Source: Hyphomicrobiales bacterium (lineage in GTDB: Bacteria; Pseudomonadota; Alphaproteobacteria; Rhizobiales; Rhizobiaceae). From it: a stretch of DNA of 49,763 nt. Location of the stretch: the NCBI GenBank assembly GCA_024225445.1, contig JAAEMP010000148.1, positions 1 to 49,763 on the forward strand, in the 5' to 3' direction. Below the pieces are notes generated by a model that had not been told where the DNA came from, searched no databases, and was given only the letters and a program-made list of their open reading frames with translations. The position numbers and the translations under genes were made by a program. Below, one piece after another: positions 1-8,655 of the stretch (position 1 is its first letter; each line of letters begins with the position of its first letter).

Positions 1-305
1 ACGTCAATTCGGGATAAGCACTCGCTAACTATTTGAAATATAACGCAGCAGGTAGATGAAGGCCATTTTGTAAGAATCCTAACCGGATTTTTCGGTATTT
101 ACATGGCAAACTCGCTAGTTGCGACAAAAACATCGCTCACCTTCGTCTTTCTCTGGCTCGACCAGAGAATCCAGGCTGAGCATCGGTACTGCATTGATTA
201 ATAAGGGAATTTCAGTGCTCTCTGGATACTCGGATCAAGTCCGAGGATGACGAAACATGATTTGCAACCAATAATATGGAGTCCATTCTTATCCCGAATT
301 GGCGT
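1..305. repeat. Interrupted inverted repeat at the left edge
   Basis: The first 18 bases of the window reappear inverted at 288-305 with one mismatch (core AATTCGGGATAAG). No coding region is convincing between the arms. The left arm starts at base 1, so the true left boundary may lie outside the window. The spacing and lack of coding capacity suit a small non-autonomous element or a composite of intergenic repeats. It lies just upstream of an integrase gene, but nothing shows that the two belong together. Confidence 0.5.
219..255. repeat. Alphaproteobacterial-type intergenic palindrome
   Basis: The core CTCGGATCAAGTCCGAG is a perfect hairpin with 6-base arms and a 5-base loop. The reverse strand read through it gives VILGLDPSIQ, a chance translation I associate with a widespread intergenic repeat of Alphaproteobacteria; that link is from general knowledge. 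It lies inside the larger inverted repeat at 1-305. Confidence 0.55.
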
Positions 306-445
306 AAATATTAGTATCAGGACATGTGTCCTGTCTGCCTCGTTCTGCGTGGTGCGGCTGGATTGACTTGAAACGTGCCAAATCATAGCCCCCTGCCCCG
401 TCTAAATGATTATTCTTGCAACAATTGTGCTCCAAACTGTTTCAT

Positions 446-1018
446 ATGGATTCATTGTATGATGCAGACGGACACAGGCTTTATCTCACCAAAGCAGAAC
501 GGGAAGCCTTTTTGAAGACGGCGGCGAAAGCCTCGCTTGATGTTCGCTCATTTTGCGAAGTGCTGCATTTTGCAGGGTGTCGGATTTCCGAAGCCCTTGC
601 CCTTACCCCCAGGCAGATTGACCTTGAAAACAAGGCTCTCGTGTTCGAGACCCTGAAAAAACGCCGTGAGGGTGTATTCAGGGCGGTTCGCGTGCCTGAC
701 AGCTTGCTCGATACCCTCAATCTCGTTCATGGTCTGAGGGATCATCAAACACGCAGTAATGAACGTCTATGGCCGTGGTCACGCACTACAGCATGGCGCA
801 AGATCAAAGCCGTGATGGATGATGCAGGGATTGAAGCCGGAGTGCATGCCAGCCCAAAGGGATTGCGGCATGGTTATGGCGTTGCGGGGATTTCCGCAGG
901 AGTGCCGCTTAATATGTTGTCAAAATGGATGGGGCATTCCAAGATTGAAACAACGGCGATTTATGCTAATGGTCCTGGTGAAGAGCAACGGCAGATAGCG
1001 GAGCGAATGTGGAATTGA
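446..1018 (+). CDS. Minimal tyrosine recombinase / integrase (catalytic domain only)
   Basis: A phage-type site-specific recombinase that would cut and rejoin DNA through a phosphotyrosine intermediate. The 190 residues cover the catalytic domain with its usual motifs: the first Arg in AGCRISEAL (about residue 46), a basic LKKRR beta-hairpin, GLRHGYG carrying the His/Arg box, and WMGHS followed by ETTAIYAN with the nucleophile Tyr. The N-terminal SAM-like DNA-binding domain of full-length integrases (usually over 300 residues) is absent, so it is either a naturally short integrase or a remnant. The open frame extends back to a TTG at 416, but ATG 446 starts better; no strong ribosome site is visible at either. 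Its 3' end overlaps the next gene, suggesting co-transcription. Substrate and attachment site are unknown, and no tRNA is evident nearby. Confidence 0.85.
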   Translation: MDSLYDADGHRLYLTKAEREAFLKTAAKASLDVRSFCEVLHFAGCRISEALALTPRQIDLENKALVFETLKKRREGVFRAVRVPDSLLDTLNLVHGLRDHQTRSNERLWPWSRTTAWRKIKAVMDDAGIEAGVHASPKGLRHGYGVAGISAGVPLNMLSKWMGHSKIETTAIYANGPGEEQRQIAERMWN

Positions 1019-1410
1019 TCAGCAAACAATTTGAAGGTGCATGGCGTATCACGGATATGGAAGTGTGGGATACTGACGCAATCAACCTGCTTGGTTCTGC
1101 GAACATAACCTTCGATGATAATGAAATGGGCAGTTTTCAATTCATTGCGGTAGTAGGGTTCACGGATTGCCGTTATTCAGAGCGGGATGGGAAGCCATAC
1201 GTCGAGTTTTCGTGGCAAGGGCATGATGATAGTGACGACACCTGTGGCAGGGGATGGGCGATCATCAAAGATGATGGCAAAATGCTTGGCCGCATTTTCA
1301 TTCATTGCGGGGACGACAGTACATTTAATGCAAAGCGCACCCCCACGGAAATAGCCCGTGACAGGGGATTTCGCGCGGCACCCGTGTATAAAGCAAAGGC
1401 ACTGATTTGA
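1009..1410 (+). CDS. Conserved hypothetical protein, about 133 aa, overlaps the integrase gene
   Basis: A soluble, acidic protein of unknown function. It has no signal peptide or membrane segment. Recognisable stretches are WRITDMEVWD, ANITF, VEFSWQGHD and GRIFIHCGDDS. I recall similar hypothetical proteins from many Proteobacteria, sometimes beside mobile genes, but know no assigned role. The frame can start at GTG 1009, overlapping the integrase stop by ten bases, or at TTG 1015. Its stop overlaps the next gene's start (TTGA arrangement at 1407-1410), so the three genes look translationally coupled. No catalytic motif is evident. Confidence 0.7.
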   Translation: MELISKQFEGAWRITDMEVWDTDAINLLGSANITFDDNEMGSFQFIAVVGFTDCRYSERDGKPYVEFSWQGHDDSDDTCGRGWAIIKDDGKMLGRIFIHCGDDSTFNAKRTPTEIARDRGFRAAPVYKAKALI

Positions 1411-1895
1411 AAAAGAACAAGAAAAAAGGCCGGTCGGCGGCGGTCAAACCGCCGGTGCAGGCAAAGCCAAGCACCATCAAGGCCGCGCCACCGCGCAATC
1501 TGACCCCGGGTTTATGTGAGCGTCTCCGCCGTGATCTTTTGAAGGCATGTCTCAACGTCGCGCAGACCCACGGGCTGACCGTCGAGGGCGGCGAGCTGAG
1601 CGACATTGATCTGCGCCACGGCTTCGACATCAGCTTCCGCGTCGGCATTCCAATGGAAGATGGCGCGATCTATTCGCCGGACAAAGCGATGTTCGAAGTG
1701 CTTGCACAGCATTTTGGACTTGAGCCATCCGACTACGGACGAACCTTCAAATCACGCGACGAGACGTTCCGGATCGTGGCCATAAATCCCAATCGACCAA
1801 AATATCCGATCAGTGCGGAGCGGGTCGCCGATGGGCGCGGCTTCAAGTTCCCTGCAGACAATGTCCTGCTGTACTTGCAGAACTCACATGAGTGA
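1407..1895 (+). CDS. Hypothetical protein, 162 aa, basic N-terminus
   Basis: I do not recognise this protein. The first 30 or so residues are rich in Lys, Pro and Ala and probably disordered. The rest looks globular and soluble, with the phrases LRHGFDISFRVGIP, DKAMFEVLAQHFGLE and RVADGRGFKFPADNV. The only start joining it to its upstream neighbour is TTG 1407, which overlaps that gene's TGA stop; no in-frame ATG occurs until about residue 82. Base composition rises to clearly GC-rich between about 1430 and 1700, unlike the flanks, which may indicate acquisition from another genome. It is the last gene of the integrase-linked set. Confidence 0.6.
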   Translation: MKKNKKKGRSAAVKPPVQAKPSTIKAAPPRNLTPGLCERLRRDLLKACLNVAQTHGLTVEGGELSDIDLRHGFDISFRVGIPMEDGAIYSPDKAMFEVLAQHFGLEPSDYGRTFKSRDETFRIVAINPNRPKYPISAERVADGRGFKFPADNVLLYLQNSHE

Positions 1896-2256
1896 GTTGT
1901 GCCTTGTACGTTCAGTCAAAAGCCCAAATATGCAGCTTCGAGCCCCTTGGGCCAGAAAGGAAGGTTTTTGTAACGGTTTTTCGAGCGCTGTGATTTCAAT
2001 GGCTTAACAGTCGCAAAACCTTGTTGCAAAAAGATGGGCGAAATTCATCTGAGTTCGAATTTTGCTTATGAACATTTCGATAAAATATGTATCCATGTAT
2101 CCGAAGAAGACTTTCAAGCTCCTGCCTGTCATTGCCAAAACGCGAAAGCTGTTTTTCGGCGACGCTTTTTACTCCAGTACATACCGACAAAACAGGCGAT
2201 CGCGGCGATTATCGATGAGAAGAAGAAAGCCGACGCCCCGCCAGTAATCAACATGA
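1896..2256. other. Gene-free stretch
   Basis: About 360 bases without a convincing gene. Short open frames exist (for example 2034-2294 plus), but their translations show no family resemblance and no ribosome site. No terminator hairpin follows the preceding gene. Confidence 0.5.
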
Positions 2257-2600
2257 TCAGTTCATCACTGTTTTATTGCCAGTCATGGCAATAGAATAAC
2301 CTAAATAAAAATTCGATAACAATCCTGCAGGAACTAGTAAGCTCGACCAAAGATAAAATTCCCATTCTGGCTGATATTTGAAGTAGAATAAAACTGCTGC
2401 GGATATCAATAATATCGGAATAGTGCCCCCAACCACAAAATATTAATACCATAAGCCACATAGGCCATGCCAACACCCTCCGTGGTGCATGGTGCATAAC
2501 CAGTTTCACCTGAAATCAGGAGAAGCAAACACATATACAAAATAATTATTGCTGATAGCGGCAAAAATCGCCAATTTTTCTTGTTTACCTGAACATTCAT
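2257..2600 (-). pseudogene. Small membrane protein gene broken by a single-base frameshift
   Basis: The gene starts at ATG 2600 behind a good ribosome site (AAGGA). The first frame codes for a two-helix membrane protein (LSAIIILYMCLLLLI, then MAYVAYGINI) and stops at 2406-2408. From about 2440 another frame continues as membrane protein (FVVGGTIPILLISAAV, then WSSLLVPAGLLSNFYLGYSI) to a TGA at 2257-2259. Adding one T to the T-run around 2437-2444 joins the two halves into about 114 residues with roughly four helices. It is either a true inactivating deletion or a homopolymer sequencing error. I recognise no family; location would be the inner membrane. Confidence 0.6.
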
Positions 2601-3046
2601 GACGCATTCCTTGTTATCTGATCACTAAGGATAGTACACATCTTTTTGAAATCGAGTTACCGCTGGCTATGGATCAGAACATAATTTGAAGGCAACAGAT
2701 GCGCAAATTTTTGCTAATATACCAAATGTTCCCAGCAGCGTGTTATCGCTTAGTGCTGTATATTGTATCACTGAGAACCTCTCAACTTATCCCCATTTGG
2801 GATATCATGAGACGGAGCGATGCCAGGAAGATGGCTTTGATCGCGTCTAGTTCGAGAAAAGTATAGGCTGAGTTAGTCAATCAGGGTTGGCTCCATACCA
2901 GACCTTACCCGCTGCAAAAACCATGGTTTTGCGGCAGATGTCGATTGGGGCCATGACTATAAATCAAACAATTTAATGCCCATATCCGACAAGTAGTATT
3001 ATGTTAAAATATTTACATTATCATCCAATGTCGATGGAGGACTTTC
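2601..3046. other. Gene-free stretch with one palindrome
   Basis: No supported gene. A 14-base perfect palindrome, AAAACCATGGTTTT, lies at 2917-2930. A short frame ending near 2996 (reading GFAADVDWGHDY) has no start or family match. Confidence 0.45.
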
Positions 3047-3367
3047 ATGCAAGCTATTGTTATTATTATTCTTTTGGCATGTTTTTGGTTTTCATGTGGC
3101 TTACATGGTAAAAAATGGGCGGTGTGGATCACAGTTGGTATTGTTCTCATTACTATGCCGATAGGTGGTGGAGCCATTTTACTAGGCACTTTGCCCGGCT
3201 CTCCTATCATTTATCTTTTGGTGCTTGGCGCATTGAATTTGCTGGCGCGCATCGGAGTGATTACCCTGCCACCCTCCAAAGATCCAAGAGATAATTTGAA
3301 GGGTAAATCGTTTGGTGAGATTCTTTTGATGCTGTTTAGCAGGCGAAGGCGCCCTTGGTCGTGGTAA
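3047..3367 (+). CDS. Small inner-membrane protein, 106 aa
   Basis: A short integral membrane protein of unknown function. The ATG at 3047 follows a clear GGAGG ribosome site. Predicted helices run over residues 1-18 (AIVIIILLACFWF), about 25-48 (WAVWITVGIVLITMPIGGGAILLG) and about 53-75 (PIIYLLVLGALNLLARIGVI). A basic tail follows (KDPRDNLKGK to SRRRRPWSW), expected in the cytoplasm by the positive-inside rule. I know of no named family. It stands alone between gene-free stretches, with no evident operon partner. Confidence 0.7.
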   Translation: MQAIVIIILLACFWFSCGLHGKKWAVWITVGIVLITMPIGGGAILLGTLPGSPIIYLLVLGALNLLARIGVITLPPSKDPRDNLKGKSFGEILLMLFSRRRRPWSW

Positions 3368-3665
3368 GCAGACCCAGTGGGTTAAATTACCTCAAAACTC
3401 CATAATAGCCAATATCGCGCAATTTTCTGATACAGAATGCATCATAGTTTATCAAGCGCAGATTTCGAACCTGACTGTGCATCAGCCAAGCTTCTGAATT
3501 TTCAGGGCAGGATGTGCAAAAGCCATCCAGACCATGTGAAAACTCCAACGAGGCAATTTTTGGTAGAACGCCATTCCATCTGGCAGACCGACAGAAAACA
3601 TCGATCTCTCGAGTGCATCAAATGCATTCAATCAAAGAAAAGTATTCCACTGGCTTGGCAAGATT

Positions 3666-3681
3666 CCGGGTTCTCACCCGG
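3666..3681 (+). repeat. Perfect 6-bp hairpin
   Basis: CCGGGT-TCTC-ACCCGG. A short T-run follows after nine bases (3690-3694), so it might be a weak terminator, but no gene lies directly upstream. Confidence 0.3.
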
Positions 3682-3966
3682 CTGCATCCTTTTTGCAGCA
3701 TATAATAAATCATGAATTGATGAAAACTTAATGCGAAATACCCATATTCAACGACAACGACCACTGATAATAAAGAGCCAATGTCAAATACTGAAACTGG
3801 ATTTCATGCCGAACTGGCAATTGCGAAATCTAACATGCAAGCAAATCAGCAAGGATTGTCCCAGAGAGAAATTCGAGCTGCAAGAAATGGAGATTAGGCT
3901 TACCGATCCGCTGGCTTGGCCGTCATAGTATCTGTCTGCCTGACGCGAAGGTCTCAAAAGTGTAGA

Positions 3967-4053
3967 GGCGTATTGTTTTAACACCAACTGCGATGGGCCG
4001 ATACGGGGCACCCTGTCCACTATCGCAGTTGTTGAAAACATGTGGCATACGCC
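3967..4053. repeat. Imperfect 87-nt inverted repeat
   Basis: The outer arms GGCGTAT/ATACGCC (3967-3973 and 4047-4053) and inner arms CAACTGCGAT/ATCGCAGTTG (3985-3994 and 4022-4031) pair. Partly matching TTTT/AAAA segments lie between them. The fold would be a long stem on either strand. No gene overlaps it. Confidence 0.45.
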
Positions 4054-4272
4054 GAGATGGAAAATAATATCCGGCATTGACGAGACGTCAATCAGACACA
4101 AATCAGCGGAGCCCGGTACCGGTGATTTTGCATTGGGCATTATTTGCGATCCGGCCTGATGAAAATTGACTTTCTGCTGTCCGAATTTCAGGGCAATTCG
4201 ATCGCCTGCGAACTTCTATGGCAGAACACCTCAATTTTGATTCAGTTTTGATTTTTTTTGCTCACGGCTATT

Positions 4273-4317
4273 CGGGCTTACGCCCGGCCTGGGCGAGGGC
4301 GGCGCACCGGCGCCGGT
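4273..4317. repeat. GC-rich palindromic island
   Basis: CGGGC-TTAC-GCCCG forms a hairpin at 4273-4286, and ACCGGCGCCGGT at 4306-4317 is a perfect 12-base palindrome. Both lie in a GC-rich patch inside AT-rich DNA, as REP-type repeats often do. I could not identify other copies in the window. Confidence 0.4.
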
Positions 4318-4717
4318 CGCTTTACGCTCCTGGATTGCAGGATCATATAAATGTGTTCTGCTATAACGATCCATTCCCAAATTTTCACAATAGAAATCGC
4401 AGGTATTTGCTATTGATGAAACGGTCAATACCAGGTGGTCAATTCTGTCGATTTTGATCAGGTTGATATTCCTGTCAAACCGGGTTCATGCAGGAACAGT
4501 TAACCTTTCCAAATTCTAAAATTCGATACCTTTGGAAACGACTTGGTAACTGTGGTTTGAAGCAACGTTTTATTTACCCCGTTTGTTAAGTGAAATTGGC
4601 ACTGTGGGGGGTATAGTCCTTTCATCACGAACAAATACAACAACAAAAGTCGTGATCGACAAGAGACCAGATCGCCAAAGAATCCGGCTCTGACGAGGGA
4701 CACAGTGAGGCAATATC

Positions 4718-5269
4718 ATGGTCGAATTGACCAAACCTGTATGGGCGAACCGCTTGATGCGGCTCGACCCATACCATCTTCCGCATTCTGTTTCATTGAA
4801 ACAGGACCATCATTTCTCCTATAAAATTGACCGCAATGGTGCCGTGATGAAGCGTCAACTGAGTTGTGGCCTGCCGGTTTCAATCGCGTTGCCGCAAAGA
4901 GCGTTCAGGGGGGTTGCAGCCAGGACAATTGACCGCGGAAATGGGGAAACAACATTTACTTTGGAATTACATCATAAAGATCATGACCTTAGCCTGCCTG
5001 TACTGGTAGCCGATGATCTGAATGATATCGCGGCCGACTGGCATGCATGGAGCAGATTGATGCGGCTTCCAATGTTGCTGATTGATGAAAACAGCATGGC
5101 GGTTCCGGTGCGCAGGCAATTGGGGCAGCTAATGGTGGAAACACCCATCGAACGCCGCAAGCGACTGGGAATGACAAAAAACCGGACCTGGTTTTCGCGC
5201 AGACGAAAAATGGGAACTATTGGACCGGTTGAAAAAATCAGCGCCGCTGAAATTATTGCACGAAACTGA
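4718..5269 (+). CDS. DUF6101-family protein
   Basis: A 183-residue soluble protein resembling the uncharacterised DUF6101 family of Hyphomicrobiales. Supporting stretches are the N-terminal RLDPYHLPHSV and VMKRQLSCGLPVSIALPQRAFRGVAAR, and the middle LELHHKDHDLSLPVLVADD with WHAWSRLMRLPMLLIDE. The family has no known function. The ATG follows a GAGG-type ribosome site. It converges on ubiA, and the two coding ends overlap by 17 bases. My recollection is that such genes often sit beside ubiA in this order, which supports the family call; this has not been checked. A basic segment (RRKRLGMTKNRTWFSRRRK) lies near the C-terminus. Confidence 0.65.
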   Translation: MVELTKPVWANRLMRLDPYHLPHSVSLKQDHHFSYKIDRNGAVMKRQLSCGLPVSIALPQRAFRGVAARTIDRGNGETTFTLELHHKDHDLSLPVLVADDLNDIAADWHAWSRLMRLPMLLIDENSMAVPVRRQLGQLMVETPIERRKRLGMTKNRTWFSRRRKMGTIGPVEKISAAEIIARN

Positions 5270-6311
5270 GCACCATTGACCCGGTAAATCCTGCAAACAA
5301 TATCCAGCCGAAATGACTATTGGACTGAAACAGTTTCAGGCATTGATCCGGATTGTCTATGTCCAGAGTTGCCAGTTGCCAAAGCATGTGTACTCCACCA
5401 GCGCATAAACCCGCATAGGCCGGCAGCAAGATCAATCCGTAAGAAGGTTGATCCGACGGCAAAGCCAGGGAAACCGCGATTGCCATTAAAATGATTGCTG
5501 TTGAATATAACAGGGAGATAGCAGTCCTGGTTCTTTTTCCAAACAGTCTTGCTGTTGATTTTACTCCCACCAGCGCATCGTCTTCCTTGTCCTGATGGGC
5601 ATAAATCGTATCGTAGCCAATAACCCATAAGATACCAGCCAAATAAAGCAGGACAGGTGCCGGCGCCAAACTGTCAACAATAACCGCCCACCCCAGTAGT
5701 GCACCCCATGAAAACGCAAAGCCCAAAAACAGTTGAGGCCACCAGGTAACGCGTTTCATGAACGGATAGATTATCACGGTCACCAGTGAGGCAATGCCCA
5801 ACCAGATGGAAAAGGCGTTAAACTGCAGTAAAATTATCAGGCCAACGAGGAGCTGGAGAAAAAGAAAAGCTATTGCCTGTTTTCCCGTTACCCTCCCGGA
5901 TGGCAGCGGCCTTGAACGGGTGCGCGCGACCTGATCATCGATATCGCGATCAGCCAGGTCATTGTAGGTACACCCAGCACCACGCATGACAATTGCACCG
6001 GCCATAAAAAGAAACAGAAAATAAACTATTCCAGAAATCAAAGCCAGAATACTGACAGGAGGCAAGGCTTCTTGTGACGGTGTATTCGAGATTGCCGCAA
6101 TATGCATATTGGCCAGCATGATCGACCACCAGCCGGGCCACATTAGCAACCACCAGCCGATTGGCCGCTCCCATCGCGCCAACTGTGCAAACGGCCATAA
6201 ATTCTGTGGCACCAAACGATACACCCAGCTTTTTTTGATGGCGTCCGCAACTTTTGTTTCACTATTGATTGTTTGGTGGCCGTGGCCAGAATTTTCCATG
6301 CCAAAAACCAA
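5253..6311 (-). CDS. ubiA: 4-hydroxybenzoate polyprenyltransferase (ubiquinone biosynthesis)
   Basis: Attaches the polyprenyl tail to 4-hydroxybenzoate, the first membrane step of ubiquinone synthesis. The first Mg-prenyl-diphosphate motif is NDLADRDID (residues 117-125), followed by RTRSRPLPSGR; the second is YDTIYAHQDKEDD (about 233-245). About eight or nine hydrophobic helices surround these motifs, and PIGWWLLMWPGWW is the usual N-terminal signature. At 352 residues it is slightly long because of a hydrophilic N-terminal lead; the real start may be the Met at residue 5 (6299). It lies 11 bases after the MBL-fold gene on the same strand, so it is probably co-transcribed, and it overlaps the convergent DUF6101 gene. 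Confidence 0.95.
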   Translation of the reverse strand: MVFGMENSGHGHQTINSETKVADAIKKSWVYRLVPQNLWPFAQLARWERPIGWWLLMWPGWWSIMLANMHIAAISNTPSQEALPPVSILALISGIVYFLFLFMAGAIVMRGAGCTYNDLADRDIDDQVARTRSRPLPSGRVTGKQAIAFLFLQLLVGLIILLQFNAFSIWLGIASLVTVIIYPFMKRVTWWPQLFLGFAFSWGALLGWAVIVDSLAPAPVLLYLAGILWVIGYDTIYAHQDKEDDALVGVKSTARLFGKRTRTAISLLYSTAIILMAIAVSLALPSDQPSYGLILLPAYAGLCAGGVHMLWQLATLDIDNPDQCLKLFQSNSHFGWILFAGFTGSMVLSFVQ

Positions 6312-6322
6312 TTCCAGACAGC

Positions 6323-7261
6323 CTAACCGGCGACAAATCTATAGGCACTACCTGCCCGTTCCACCCGACCAATTCCAGGGTAAGGAATATGAAATCCGAT
6401 CATCTGCATCTTGTCACTGACCAGTTGATCCAGTAATTTGCTACGCGCATCAACAGCCATTTCCTGATCCTGATCAGACCCGATCCGCCAGTCGGGATTC
6501 TCAAAGGAATATATAGCATTGGTCAACACATCACCGACCACAACAATGCTTTGCGAACCCGAACGCACTTCATAGGAAACATGTCCCGGCGTATGTCCGG
6601 ATGTGTCGATGGCCCGTATACCTGGAAGAACCTCCGTTTCCATTTCAAAACGAATAATCTGATCCTCAACACTCTCAAGGTTGCGCTTTGCACCAGCGGC
6701 AAATGTCTGTCTGGCTTCGCCGATAGTGTTGACCGTTTCGGGATCGATCCAGTAATCCCATTCTTTCTTCGAAATCATATATTCCGCATTGGCAAACATC
6801 GGGTCGTCGAATTCATCCAGCAATCCCCACAAATGATCAGGGTGAGCATGAGTAAACAAGACATGGGTTACCTCTTCCGCATCCAACCCGATTGCTTCGA
6901 GAGAACCCGATATTTTGCCCGCCGTCGGCATAAAATTTGATCCTGACCCCACGTCAAATAATATAGTTCTCTCACCATCGCGAACCAATGTCAGATTACA
7001 GGCAGGCTCCATCACATCGGCAGACAAACTGTGTCTGGTTATAAGTTCCTTGACCTCGTCAGCGGGCACATCGCCAAGCAGGAACTCCACCGGTAGAACC
7101 AGGTTACCGTCGCTCAGCACATCAACTTTTGCATTGCCCAACTCGAGAGATGACTGTGACCATGCCTGGACCAGGGTTTGCGGCATGATACCGCCGGCAA
7201 GACTACCAGCCAAGGCGGTTGTCCCGGCACCTTTTACAAATTTTCTGCGTGTCAAAGCCAT
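6323..7261 (-). CDS. Tat-exported metallo-beta-lactamase-fold hydrolase
   Basis: A zinc hydrolase of the MBL superfamily with unknown substrate. The N-terminus TRRKFVKGAG followed by an Ala/Gly-rich stretch is a twin-arginine signal, so the folded protein should act in the periplasm. The zinc motif HAHPDH lies at residues 138-143. Further ligands are SGHTPGH (about 222-227), GDVL (about 245) and the late GFHIPYPG. The length (312 residues) is ordinary for this group, which includes lactonase-like and quinoprotein-relay proteins. It sits between a GT87 glycosyltransferase and ubiA on one strand. The link to ubiquinone or glycolipid synthesis is positional only. Confidence 0.85.
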   Translation of the reverse strand: MALTRRKFVKGAGTTALAGSLAGGIMPQTLVQAWSQSSLELGNAKVDVLSDGNLVLPVEFLLGDVPADEVKELITRHSLSADVMEPACNLTLVRDGERTILFDVGSGSNFMPTAGKISGSLEAIGLDAEEVTHVLFTHAHPDHLWGLLDEFDDPMFANAEYMISKKEWDYWIDPETVNTIGEARQTFAAGAKRNLESVEDQIIRFEMETEVLPGIRAIDTSGHTPGHVSYEVRSGSQSIVVVGDVLTNAIYSFENPDWRIGSDQDQEMAVDARSKLLDQLVSDKMQMIGFHIPYPGIGRVERAGSAYRFVAG

Positions 7262-7327
7262 GTTTGCTTCCCATTTTCACGTAACCACAACATGATAGTT
7301 GACAAATTCACATTACGAAAGACCTGA

Positions 7328-8566
7328 TCACCCGGCAAATTGTGTGGTTTTTTCATCGTCCGGACTTTTCAAATCTGAACTATTCATGTCTGCGGAAGTC
7401 CATAGCCAGATTGCAAGCAAAACCGGGACAAGTGAAGAACCGGGAATTGCCAGATGAGCCATCAGGACTGATATCACCGGTAAAATAACCATCAGACGAA
7501 ATACAATTTTATGGAACTGGTTGAAGGATTGCCGGTGTGCCAGCATAATCATTACCCAGATCAGGACGAGAAAATCATAAGCCATCATATAAGGTGACAT
7601 AATGAATGTAGCCACCGGAAGCGTGGCAAACTGGATAAAATGATCGTTGCTCTTCCAGACCATAAAGGCAAACCAGCACATGGCACCAAATGCAAATACC
7701 AAGTGTACTGCAATGGCCAATTTACTACCCGCTCCTCCAACCACCATATTCATCAAGGCTGTCGGCATCAAACCGTCTACCAGCGTGGTTGATCCTTCCA
7801 GAATTTGTGACTGGTATTTCAGCCCCATGTCAAAATAGGCCTGCCAGACTTCCAGGCCGTGAATTAATATCGACAGGCCAACAAAGATCAATGTGGCAGA
7901 CACTGCGCTGGCGAAAACCAGCCATCTGCTGGTCAAGATCAGGTACAGGGGAATCAATATTCCCAAATGGGGTTTTACCGTCAGCAGCGCAATCAACACT
8001 CCACTCAGGATGGGTCTGGCATCAATATTGCGAAACAGCCATACAAAAAACGCTGCCAGAAACAGTGATAACTGGCCACTGACCAGACAGATTACCAAAA
8101 ACGGGGTGGTAAGCAGTGCCAGACCGGCTGTTTTGTTATGAAAGGGTTTAATCGCGACAAACCACCAAACAATTAAACCGACAATGGTGAAGGCAGCCAG
8201 TGCCGGATTATATCCGGCCAGGCCGAATGGGGCCATCATCAGCATAAAATGCGGTGGATAGGACCATAATTGATCGGGATAATCCAGACCCGGTATCAGC
8301 TGATCCAGATGTTCATTATACCAGTAAGGATCATAATAGGTTTGCGGATTTTCTTGCCAGGCGGCAATTCCATATTGCCAAAAATTCACAAAATCACGAC
8401 CCGTAATGTAATTTTGGGAATCAATCAGATATCCGTTGTTCAGCGACGAGCCGTTAAATACCAGATACAATATCCCCAACGAAATCAGGCAGATGGCACC
8501 GGAAAACGTTCGGATAAAACTCTCGTTATTACCCGGCATATGGTGCGAATATTGAAATTTGGTCAA
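7328..8566 (-). CDS. GT87 (DUF2029) membrane glycosyltransferase
   Basis: A polytopic GT-C type glycosyltransferase, probably transferring a sugar from a polyprenyl-phosphate donor to an envelope acceptor. It has about ten hydrophobic helices. An acidic site follows the first helix (RDFVNFWQYG), and then come LWSYPPHFMLMMAPFG and LLTVKPHLGILIPL, phrases typical of the family that contains mycobacterial mannosyltransferases. The donor and acceptor cannot be told from sequence. The 412-residue length fits the family. It is first in a likely three-gene minus-strand unit (66 bases before the MBL-fold gene, then ubiA). Translation probably starts at ATG 8566. Confidence 0.8.
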   Translation of the reverse strand: MTKFQYSHHMPGNNESFIRTFSGAICLISLGILYLVFNGSSLNNGYLIDSQNYITGRDFVNFWQYGIAAWQENPQTYYDPYWYNEHLDQLIPGLDYPDQLWSYPPHFMLMMAPFGLAGYNPALAAFTIVGLIVWWFVAIKPFHNKTAGLALLTTPFLVICLVSGQLSLFLAAFFVWLFRNIDARPILSGVLIALLTVKPHLGILIPLYLILTSRWLVFASAVSATLIFVGLSILIHGLEVWQAYFDMGLKYQSQILEGSTTLVDGLMPTALMNMVVGGAGSKLAIAVHLVFAFGAMCWFAFMVWKSNDHFIQFATLPVATFIMSPYMMAYDFLVLIWVMIMLAHRQSFNQFHKIVFRLMVILPVISVLMAHLAIPGSSLVPVLLAIWLWTSADMNSSDLKSPDDEKTTQFAG

Positions 8567-8655
8567 ATCCAGCCCCTGTGATCAGAATGTCACCAACATA
8601 ATCACAAGGGGTTAAAAATTCAGACAGCTATCAAGATTTCTTTAAGGCCTGGACA

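Larger units (their letters stand above)
3368..4717. other. Long gene-free, palindrome-rich region
   Basis: About 1.35 kb in which no open frame looks like a protein. It contains several inverted repeats listed separately (3666-3681, 3967-4053, 4273-4317). The composition is AT-rich with one sharp GC-rich island near 4260-4340. It may be decayed mobile DNA; I see no transposase remnant. Confidence 0.5.

Noticed and set aside
2034-2294. Open frame of 86 residues
   Set aside because: No ribosome site, no family resemblance, and it overlaps the minus-strand membrane protein gene.
2917-2930. Perfect palindrome AAAACCATGGTTTT as an operator
   Set aside because: It lies over 100 bases from the nearest start with no other support; left only as a note.
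3784-4140. Minus-strand open frame of 118 residues
   Set aside because: Composition is unlike a protein, and it runs through the 3967-4053 inverted repeat.
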